5,120 bases of DNA from Bacillota bacterium. GTDB lineage: Bacteria; Bacillota; Clostridia; Christensenellales; Aristaeellaceae. The DNA lies in contig JAEWTC010000237.1 in NCBI GenBank assembly GCA_023459675.1, positions 1-5,120 on the forward strand. The letters are read 5' to 3'. The notes beneath the pieces are model-generated. The model was not told where the DNA came from. It worked only from the letters and a program-made list of their open reading frames with translations, and made no database searches. Position numbers and translations under genes: made by a program. This document shows positions 1-4,786 of this stretch, piece after piece (within the stretch, counting starts at the first letter, position 1; the number at the start of each line of letters is the position of its first letter).

Positions 1-934
1 CCTCGCTGGTCATGATGGACTTGGAAATCGTCGTGATATCCATCAGCGAGATGGCAAACACCAGGGATACGTCCTTGATCATCATCACGAACTCGTTGCA
101 CAGCGGGGGAATCATCCGCCGGATGGACTGCGGGATTACAATGGTGCGCATGGTCTGCCCGTAGGTCATGCCCAGCGCCTTGGCGGCCTCGCTTTGCCCC
201 TTATGGATGGATTGGATGGCGGCGCGTACGATTTCCGCGCAGTAGGCGGCGGAATTCAGCGAGAACGCAATCAGCGCGGCCAGGAACGCGCCCTTGTACA
301 CGGCCTCGGAATCCATGGCGTTGAAAATACCGCGCCACGAAAACCCGAAGATCACCGGCACGGAGAAGTACACCACAAACAGCTGGATCAATAGCGGCGT
401 GCCGCGGAAAAAGAAGATGTACGCGCTGGAAATCTTGCTGATGATCTTGTTTTTGGAGATCTTGCCCAGCGCCAGGAATATGGCCAGAACAGCGCCGATT
501 CCCATCGAAAGCGTGGTCAATAAGAGCGTCAGCTTCACGCCGTGCAGGATGTTTTCCCCGGAGCCCAGCATCCGGTAGGTGTAGTTGACCATCTGCCCCG
601 CAAACTTGGCAAAGCCCTCGTCCGCGTGGAAAATCTGCCCCGCGAAGCCGACGTAGGCTTCCTTGATGGCTTTCGCGCCAGATGTGGACAGCGAAAGATA
701 TTGGATCGCGCCGAAGCTGTTGTAGGTGATGGTGACGGTCTTCCGGGCGCTGTCCTTCTCCTTGTCGAGGATTTGCTTCATCTGGTCGGAGATCCCGCCC
801 ATCATCTCATCCCGGGTTACGTTGACCGCCGAGAGGATCACGAACAACGCCACGGCTGCCATAATGATTATGGCAGCCGTTTTATATGCACGTTTCCAGT
901 CTCTGACATGAACGATTTTCTTTAGAACATTCAT
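1..934 (-). CDS. Polar amino-acid ABC transporter permease (HisM/GlnP type), 3' end cut by window
   Basis: This is the membrane-spanning subunit of an ABC importer for polar amino acids; 311 residues are visible and the reading frame is still open at the left edge. The core starts near residue 125 (GENILHGVKLTLLLT), and the cytoplasmic EAA loop that contacts the ATPase is clear at residues 249-269, with EAAKALGM followed by IVIPQ and then the PPLCNEF segment. Ahead of the core is an unusual extension: a basic N-terminus, a hydrophobic helix at about 20-38, and a mostly polar region at about 40-118 that should lie outside the membrane. Typical family members are about 220 residues and begin at the core. 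The start is ATG at 934, preceded by AAGGGA (940-945) with a 5-nt gap; the other nearby ATGs hit stops at once. It lies 36 nt downstream of the binding-protein gene and is presumably co-transcribed with it. Substrate is not determinable. Confidence 0.93.
   Translation of the reverse strand, partial: MNVLKKIVHVRDWKRAYKTAAIIIMAAVALFVILSAVNVTRDEMMGGISDQMKQILDKEKDSARKTVTITYNSFGAIQYLSLSTSGAKAIKEAYVGFAGQIFHADEGFAKFAGQMVNYTYRMLGSGENILHGVKLTLLLTTLSMGIGAVLAIFLALGKISKNKIISKISSAYIFFFRGTPLLIQLFVVYFSVPVIFGFSWRGIFNAMDSEAVYKGAFLAALIAFSLNSAAYCAEIVRAAIQSIHKGQSEAAKALGMTYGQTMRTIVIPQSIRRMIPPLCNEFVMMIKDVSLVFAISLMDITTISKSIMTSE
852..880. repeat. Perfect 29-bp palindrome inside the permease coding sequence
   Basis: Arms ACGGCTGCCATAAT (852-865) and ATTATGGCAGCCGT (867-880) are exact inverse complements around a single central base. 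They fall on permease codons 19-28, the start of its extra N-terminal membrane helix. On the plus strand the hairpin is followed by TTTT, giving it the look of a terminator for antisense transcription. On the coding strand it would form a stable hairpin about 55 nt into the permease message, after the highly expressed binding-protein gene. Confidence 0.85.
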
Positions 935-970
935 TGCATTCCCTTACTCAGCGCATATTTCGGGTACGTG

Positions 971-1771
971 TCATTCTTCCGCGCCAAACCAATATTCGGT
1001 AATCTCCTGGAAGAAACCTTCTTGGGTCAGCAGGGCGATCGCTTCGTTCACCGCGGTCTGCAGGGCGACGTCGTTCAGCCCCATCGCCACGCCGAACTGT
1101 TCGGGTTCGCTCTCATCCTGGTAGGCAATTTTGTACATGCCGGGCTCGGAAGCAAGGAAGCCGATGGCTACGGTGGAGTCCACCACAACCGCGTCCACTT
1201 CGCCGTTCTTCAGCTGCGTGAAGCAGGAGGCGATTTTCTCGTTGGCGGAGATGGTGAGGTCCAGGGAGTCGGTTGCCACATAGTCGGACATCAGAATGTC
1301 GGACGTGGTTTCCTTCTGCACGGCAACCGCCATGCCGCTCAGGTCCAGGAAGCTGCCGATCGCGAGATCGGAGTCCGCAAGCACCACGACGGCCTGATAG
1401 TTGTTGATGTAGGGATCGGAGAACGACATGGTTTCCTTGCGCTCTTCGGTGATGGTCACGGCGGAGATGACGCAGTCGTAATTCATGCCGATGCCCTGGA
1501 AGATGCCGTCCCACGCGGTGTTGACGAAGTTGACTTCCAGACCCAGCACGTCGCCCAGCGCGACGGCGAAGTCCACGTCGTAGCCGATGGGGGTTACGCC
1601 GTCTTCGGCGAACTCTTCAAACGGAGGATAGCCGATTTCCATGCCCACGTTGAGCACGCCGGGCTGCATCAGGGTTAATGCGGACGTATCCACCGCCGCG
1701 TCGGCGGCCATCGCCATCGCGGGAACAAGCATCGCTATGGATAGGATGATTGCAAGTATCTTTTTATTCAT
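971..1771 (-). CDS. Amino-acid ABC transporter substrate-binding protein (SBP_bac_3 family)
   Basis: This 266-residue extracytoplasmic receptor captures an amino acid and delivers it to the permease encoded just downstream. Residues 1-22 form a signal peptide (MNKKI, then a hydrophobic stretch ending AMAMA), with likely cleavage near A22/A23. No cysteine is present at the cleavage region, so this is not a lipoprotein. The family signature GYDVDFAVALGDVL is at 63-76, after the pocket segment GYPPFEE (47-53). TITEER (106-111) supplies the arginine that in relatives binds the ligand carboxylate, followed by FSDPY (117-121). VDAVVVDS (192-199) carries the aspartates of the second lobe, and the end EYWFG is typical. 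The ATG at 1771 is chosen over an upstream in-frame ATG at 1837 because it has a strong AGGAGGGG site and begins the signal peptide. Length is normal. The ligand cannot be named with confidence. Confidence 0.95.
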   Translation of the reverse strand: MNKKILAIILSIAMLVPAMAMAADAAVDTSALTLMQPGVLNVGMEIGYPPFEEFAEDGVTPIGYDVDFAVALGDVLGLEVNFVNTAWDGIFQGIGMNYDCVISAVTITEERKETMSFSDPYINNYQAVVVLADSDLAIGSFLDLSGMAVAVQKETTSDILMSDYVATDSLDLTISANEKIASCFTQLKNGEVDAVVVDSTVAIGFLASEPGMYKIAYQDESEPEQFGVAMGLNDVALQTAVNEAIALLTQEGFFQEITEYWFGAEE

Positions 1772-1776
1772 GGGAA

Positions 1777-1785
1777 CCCCTCCTA
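1777..1785 (-). promoter_or_regulatory. Strong ribosome binding site that fixes the binding-protein start
   Basis: On the minus strand this reads TAGGAGGGG and sits 5 nt before the ATG at 1771. It decides the start against the upstream in-frame ATG at 1837, which lies at or before the predicted transcript start and has no comparable site. Confidence 0.85.
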
Positions 1786-1794
1786 ATAAAATAA

Positions 1795-1812
1795 GAGTTG
1801 TTGTTACAACTC
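1795..1812 (-). repeat. Inverted repeat in the transporter operon leader (possible operator or small hairpin)
   Basis: Perfect 7-bp arms GAGTTGT (1795-1801) and ACAACTC (1806-1812) flank a 4-nt loop. An alternative register gives GTTGT (1800-1804) and ACAAC (1806-1810) around one central base. The repeat lies between the predicted transcript start and the ribosome binding site, a position that would suit a repressor site or a leader hairpin. No regulator family can be assigned from it. Confidence 0.45.
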
Positions 1813-1827
1813 CATCGTAATATTCAC

Positions 1828-1856
1828 AAACTATCATAATTATAAGAATAAGTCAA
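1828..1856 (-). promoter_or_regulatory. Predicted sigma-A-type promoter of the amino-acid importer operon
   Basis: On the minus strand TTGACT (1851-1856) is followed by a 17-nt spacer and TAGTTT (1828-1833), which is preceded by TG in the extended -10 position. This would start transcription near 1821, giving a leader of about 50 nt. A perfect TATAAT (1839-1844) also lies in the spacer but has only a weak -35 at the right distance, so a second overlapping promoter is possible. The region is strongly AT-rich compared with the rest of the window. Confidence 0.6.
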
Positions 1857-1959
1857 GGAATATTGCATAAAAACATAAAGAATACGAATATCCGGCCGCC
1901 GCGCGAACGCACCCCGCGCGCAAACCGCGCCTGGGGCGCAAAGCGGGCCGCCCTTGCAC

Positions 1960-1987
1960 TCGACAACAATTTGGAAAGTGATACAAT
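1960..1987 (+). promoter_or_regulatory. Predicted sigma-A-type promoter of the phasin-like/ubiB operon
   Basis: TCGACA (1960-1965) is one mismatch from the consensus -35. It is followed by a 16-nt spacer and TACAAT (1982-1987), itself one mismatch from consensus and preceded by TGA as an extended -10. Transcription would begin near 1994, giving a leader of about 70 nt. A GC-rich block (about 1891-1960), with a small GCGCC/GGCGC inverted repeat at 1927-1939, lies just upstream and separates this promoter from the divergent one. Confidence 0.6.
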
Positions 1988-2024
1988 GGAGCCGTGAAAC
2001 CCGTTCCCTGTCTGACAGAGTCCT

Positions 2025-2045
2025 GCCCGGCCGGCAGCGCCGGGC
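2025..2045 (+). repeat. GC-rich hairpin in the leader of the phasin-like/ubiB operon
   Basis: Perfect arms GCCCGGC (2025-2031) and GCCGGGC (2039-2045) enclose a 7-nt loop. All seven pairs are G-C. The hairpin ends 9 nt before the ribosome binding site of the first gene, so it could influence translation start or transcript stability. There is no T-run after it, so it is not an intrinsic terminator. Confidence 0.5.
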
Positions 2046-2066
2046 CGCGTTTGGAAGGAGTATCGT

Positions 2067-2366
2067 ATGAAAATCAACGACGACGTTCGCAAAGTGATGA
2101 TGGCCGGGATCGGCGCGTTGAGCGCCGTAGCCGAAAAAACCCAGGAAACGTTGGACGCGCTTGCCAAAAAGGGCGAGGAAGCGCTGGACCACGGGCAGGT
2201 GCTCAACGAAAAACTGCGCCACAAGATTCACCAGGCCTTCCGGGAGGAGGACGCTCCCGCCGGCCCTGGGAAGGCGGACATCCTGCATGCGCTGGAACGC
2301 CTGTCTCCGGACGAGCAAAGGGAGATCCGGGAAAAGCTCGACGCCCTCAGACACGATGACAAATAA
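2067..2366 (+). CDS. Small phasin-like protein (COG3937 type), likely partner of the downstream UbiB-family kinase
   Basis: This 99-residue soluble protein resembles the short 'phasin family' or polyhydroxyalkanoate-synthesis-regulator-like proteins of Clostridia. The recognisable part is residues 1-55: a helical start (INDDVRKVMMAGIGALSAVAE), then EKTQETLDALAKKGEEAL and VLNEKLRHKI. The pattern is an amphipathic helix with a Gly-Ala patch, then charged heptad-like helices. The tail from about 58 is polar and ends in a second charged helix (SPDEQREIREKLDAL). True phasins coat storage granules; whether this one binds granules, membranes or the kinase is unknown, and there is no PHA synthase gene in view. 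The start is ATG 2067, with AAGGAG at 2055-2060 and a 6-nt gap. It overlaps the next gene by 11 nt, which implies translational coupling. Confidence 0.8.
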   Translation: MKINDDVRKVMMAGIGALSAVAEKTQETLDALAKKGEEALDHGQVLNEKLRHKIHQAFREEDAPAGPGKADILHALERLSPDEQREIREKLDALRHDDK

Positions 2367-3951
2367 CGCGCGGCGCGGCGAAAAGGGCAAGGAAGGCAAA
2401 CGTTTTCTGGAAATCATGCGCATCGTAAGGCGCAACGGGCTTTTGCGCGGCGCGACGCCCGAAAAACTGCGCGGCGCGCTGGAAGATCTGGGGCCGACGT
2501 TTGTCAAGCTCGGGCAGCTCCTCTCCCTACGGGAGGACCTGCTGCCGCCCGAATACTGCAAAGAACTGCAAAAGCTCCGCTCCGACGTGAAACCCATGCC
2601 GATGGACGAAGTCGCCCGCGTGGTGGAAGCGTCGCTGCACGTGCCGCTTTCGCAGGCTTTCCCGGCGTTTGATCCCGTGCCGCTGGGGAGCGCGTCCATC
2701 GCGCAGGCGCACGCCGCGGTGCTGCCCGGCGGCGAGAAGGTGGTCGTCAAGGTGCAGCGCGAGGGTATTTTCGAGCGGATGTCCGCCGATATCGCGCTGC
2801 TGCAAAAGGCGGTTAAACCGCTGCGTTTCGCGCCTTCGGGCGGCGCCGTGGATTTCAAAATGGTGCTAGACGAGCTGTGGAACGTGTCGCGGCAGGAGAT
2901 GGATTTTATCCACGAGGCCGATAACGCCGAAGAGTTCATCCGCCTGAACCGGGACGTTGCCTATATCGGCTGCCCGAAGCCCTACCGCGCGCTGTCCACC
3001 GGCCAGGTGCTGGTGATGGAGGCCGTGGAAGGCCTGCATATCGACGATTGCGAGGCCCTACGGCGGGAAGAGTACGACCTGACGGAGGTCTGCCTGAAGC
3101 TTTGTACAAACTTTATGAAACAGGTGCTGGACGACGGGTTTTTCCACGCGGACCCGCATCCGGGCAACCTGCGCGTGCGCGACGGCCAAATCGTATGGCT
3201 GGATCTGGGGATGGTCGGGCGGATTTCGCAGCAGGACCGCGCGGCGTTTGAAAAAGCGCTCGCCGCCGTAGCCGCGCGCGACGCCGACGGCGTGACCGAC
3301 GCGGTACTCCAGATTACCGGCCACAGCGCGCCGGTGGACCGCAGGGCGCTGCATGACGACGTGAAAGCCATGCTCGACCATTATCTGGAAATGGATATCG
3401 GGCGGATGAACCTCGGCGCCATCGTGGAGGATACGCTTCACATCGCGCAGCGCTTCCGGCTGTCGCTGCCGCAGGGGGTTACGCTGCTGGGGCGGGGAAT
3501 CAGCACCCTGGAAGGGTTGGTGGCGGACGTCAGCCCCGAAACCAACCTGCTGCAAATCGTAGCCCAGCGCTTCGCCGCGCGCAAGTGGAAGGATCTGGAC
3601 GTAAAGCAGGCGGCCGTGCAAAACGCCAGGGCGGTGTATGAGTCGGTGCAGAAATCCCTCTCCACGCCCGCGCTGCTCAACGATACCCTGCGTTCCCTGC
3701 TGCGGGGCGAGCTCTCCGTACGCGTGGAAAGCGCTCCGTCCCCTTCCTCGCAGCGGGAGGAACGCCGCCGTGCCGACCGCCTGCGGGGCACGGTTGTGTG
3801 GACCGGGCTGTTTCTGGGCTCCTGTCTTCTCACGCTGTCCGGCATCACGCCCCGCGTGCTGGGCGTCCCGTGGATTGCGGCGGCGGGGTTTGCCGTTTCG
3901 GCGCTGTTGGGCCTGTACCGCCTGCTCAGGCGGATGCGGGACCGGGAGTAA
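2356..3951 (+). CDS. UbiB/ABC1 (ADCK)-family atypical protein kinase-like protein
   Basis: This 531-residue membrane-anchored member of the UbiB/ADCK atypical kinase family has the family marks in order: KLGQ (the KxGQ motif, 51-54), an alanine-rich-loop equivalent GSAS (111-114) in the segment PLGSASIAQAH, the nucleotide-binding lysine K132 in VVVKVQR, QEMDF..EADN (180-190), LVMEAVEG (219-226), the catalytic loop FHADPHPGN (263-271), and DLG (283-285) where DFG is usual. Two hydrophobic helices at about 479-495 and 505-522 end the protein, as in UbiB. Relatives act as ATPases supporting isoprenoid-lipid or quinone biosynthesis, but in Bacillota, which lack ubiquinone, the role is open. ATG 2356 overlaps the upstream gene and has no good ribosome binding site, so translation probably depends on coupling; Met21 is the only other nearby start. 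The short name ubiB would overstate function. Confidence 0.93.
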   Translation: MTNNARRGEKGKEGKRFLEIMRIVRRNGLLRGATPEKLRGALEDLGPTFVKLGQLLSLREDLLPPEYCKELQKLRSDVKPMPMDEVARVVEASLHVPLSQAFPAFDPVPLGSASIAQAHAAVLPGGEKVVVKVQREGIFERMSADIALLQKAVKPLRFAPSGGAVDFKMVLDELWNVSRQEMDFIHEADNAEEFIRLNRDVAYIGCPKPYRALSTGQVLVMEAVEGLHIDDCEALRREEYDLTEVCLKLCTNFMKQVLDDGFFHADPHPGNLRVRDGQIVWLDLGMVGRISQQDRAAFEKALAAVAARDADGVTDAVLQITGHSAPVDRRALHDDVKAMLDHYLEMDIGRMNLGAIVEDTLHIAQRFRLSLPQGVTLLGRGISTLEGLVADVSPETNLLQIVAQRFAARKWKDLDVKQAAVQNARAVYESVQKSLSTPALLNDTLRSLLRGELSVRVESAPSPSSQREERRRADRLRGTVVWTGLFLGSCLLTLSGITPRVLGVPWIAAAGFAVSALLGLYRLLRRMRDRE

Positions 3952-4044
3952 GCTGGCCTTGCGCGCTGGCCTTTACGTTATCAAGGCGCGGCGCGGCAAA
4001 ACGGATCGGCTGGCAAATAAGAGCGTATCGAAGGATACGCTTTT
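3855..4044 (+). repeat. Tandem duplication, copy 1: kinase gene 3' end plus 3' flank and terminator
   Basis: This is the apparently intact copy of a roughly 200-bp segment that recurs about 210 bp downstream. It contains the last ~95 bp of the UbiB-family gene (C-terminal helix, GVPWIAAA to the stop), about 70 bp of flank, and the terminator hairpin. Matching blocks by eye are 3863-3883 with 4074-4094 (20 of 21 identical), 3900-3940 with 4107-4147 (34 of 41), the flank at 3963-3996 with 4173-4204, and ATACGCTTT at 4035-4043 with 4248-4256. The order is conserved, and the offset drifts through 211, 207, 210, 208 and 213, as expected from small indels. Confidence 0.75.
4022..4044 (+). terminator. 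Probable intrinsic terminator of the phasin-like/ubiB operon
   Basis: A perfect 8-bp stem pairs AGCGTATC (4022-4029) with GATACGCT (4034-4041) around a GAAG tetraloop. It runs into TTTT (4041-4044), and further A/G-T pairing is possible at the base with AAG (4019-4021). It lies 70 nt after the kinase stop codon. The T-run is short, so efficiency is uncertain. Confidence 0.7.
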
Positions 4045-4065
4045 CATTTGCCTGTTGTATGGGAA

Positions 4066-4256
4066 TGCGCTGTGCGTCCCGCGGATTGCGGCGGAGAGCC
4101 TGCCGCGGCACTGTTCGGCCTGCACCGCCTGCCGCGGCGGATGCAGGCCTTGGAGGGAGCTTTCCTGGAGCCGCGCTCCTTTGCGTTCGGAAGGCGGAGC
4201 GCGGAAAAAACACGTACGGACTGCAGAAAACGAAAGCGAACCGTGGAATACGCTTT
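4066..4256 (+). repeat. Tandem duplication, copy 2: decayed remnant of the ubiB 3' end and flank
   Basis: This degenerate copy of 3855-4044 occupies most of the 385-nt gap between the kinase and the lrp-type gene. At protein level, CVPRIAAE (4071-4094) matches GVPWIAAA of the kinase. After a net loss of 4 bp the match continues in another frame as ALFGLHRLPRRM against ALLGLYRLLRRM. The stop codon position is replaced (GGAGGGAGC against GGGAGTAAGC). The copy therefore cannot encode a working C-terminus and lacks everything upstream in the gene, so it is best seen as a pseudogene fragment. The terminator equivalent is also weakened: AAAGCG (4233-4238) and CGCTTT (4251-4256) can still pair across a 12-nt loop, but without a T-run. 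No separate gene is supported here. Confidence 0.72.
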
Positions 4257-4303
4257 GGATAGGATTGATATATAGCAAATAGGATGGCGCAAACGAAAGT
4301 CTG

Positions 4304-4312
4304 TGCTATACT
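4304..4312 (+). promoter_or_regulatory. Predicted extended -10 promoter of the lrp-type/lysE operon
   Basis: TG (4304-4305) precedes TATACT (4307-4312), a good extended -10 element. No convincing -35 hexamer lies 16-18 nt upstream, so this promoter may depend on the extended -10 or on an activator. Transcription would start near 4319, leaving an untranslated leader of only about 18 nt. Two direct ATAGGAT repeats (4259-4265, 4279-4285) lie just upstream. Confidence 0.5.
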
Positions 4313-4321
4313 CATGCCCAT

Positions 4322-4330
4322 AGGGAGGGG
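4322..4330 (+). promoter_or_regulatory. Ribosome binding site supporting a GTG start
   Basis: The purine-rich AGGGAGGGG ends 6 nt before the GTG at 4337. It decides for this GTG, because the ATG at 4341 is in another frame and the next in-frame Met codon is deep inside the protein. Confidence 0.75.
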
Positions 4331-4336
4331 ATACCC

Positions 4337-4777
4337 GTGGATGCTACCGACGCCGCCATCCTTCACGAATTGAAACAAAACGCGCGCGCGTCCGCCGCCG
4401 AGATTGGCAAGCGGGTTGCCCTTTCCGCGCCCGCCGTGGCGGAACGCATCCGCAAGCTGGAGCGCGCGGGGGTTATCGCGCAGTATACCGTGCGCCTGGA
4501 CCGCGCGAAGTGCGGCAGTCCGCTACTCGCGTTTCTTTTGGTGCGCATCGAGGGCACGCGGCACGCGCTGGCGTTCCGCGGCGCTGCGGCCGCCCTGCCC
4601 GGGGTGCTGGAATGCCACCACGTAACGGGCACGTACGATTATCTGCTGAAGGTGACCGCGGCGGATACGTTGGGGCTGGAACACTTCATCACGCGGGAGC
4701 TGAAAACCATCCCCGGCGTGGCGGCCACCAACACCATGCTCGCGCTCGCCACGTTGAAAGAAGAGTTCAATGCGTAG
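4337..4777 (+). CDS. Lrp/AsnC-family transcriptional regulator
   Basis: This 146-residue DNA-binding regulator of the leucine-responsive/asparagine family is of normal length. Residues 1-55 form the winged helix-turn-helix region: DAAILHELKQNARASAAEIG leads into the recognition helix at LSAPAVAERIRKLERAGVI, then the strand QYTVRLD. Residues 62-140 form the ligand-binding RAM domain, with PLLAFLLVRI, PGVLECHHVTGTYDYLLKV (the GxYDY turn typical of the effector site) and IPGVAATNTMLALATLKEE. Such proteins form dimers to octamers and sense amino acids. It begins with GTG behind AGGGAGGGG. The stop is 9 nt before the start of a LysE-type exporter gene, so a likely job is amino-acid-dependent control of that exporter and of itself. 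That assignment is inferred from neighbourhood only, and the effector is unknown. Confidence 0.95.
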   Translation: MDATDAAILHELKQNARASAAEIGKRVALSAPAVAERIRKLERAGVIAQYTVRLDRAKCGSPLLAFLLVRIEGTRHALAFRGAAAALPGVLECHHVTGTYDYLLKVTAADTLGLEHFITRELKTIPGVAATNTMLALATLKEEFNA

Positions 4778-4786
4778 GTGCGGCGT

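Noticed and set aside
1356..1371. CCGATC/GATCGG inverted repeat with a 4-base loop in the binding-protein gene
   Set aside because: Six-base arms in GC-rich coding DNA are common, and there is no positional reason to give it a role.
968..1678. Long plus-strand open frame of 236 codons opposite the binding-protein gene
   Set aside because: It is exactly antisense to a clear SBP_bac_3 gene, is rich in His/Gly/Val from reversed codons, and shows no domain or ribosome binding site.
1824..2939. Minus-strand open frame of 371 codons across the divergent promoter region and the kinase gene
   Set aside because: It spans both predicted promoters, two real genes and a non-coding region. Its low-complexity Ser/Arg composition is typical of a GC-rich shadow frame.
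2356..3951. Assignment of the UbiB-family gene to ubiquinone biosynthesis
   Set aside because: No quinone-pathway genes are in view, and the likely host group does not make ubiquinone. Only family membership is supported.
4048..4275. Short plus-strand open frame of 75 codons in the gap before the lrp-type gene
   Set aside because: It has no ribosome binding site, and its only recognisable piece, GLHRLPRRM, is the frameshifted remnant of the kinase C-terminus.
3638..4282. Plus-strand open frame of 214 codons running from within the kinase gene to 4282
   Set aside because: It is out of frame with the kinase for its first half, and in the second half passes through the decayed duplicate. The CVPRIAAE match to the kinase is the duplication, not a gene.
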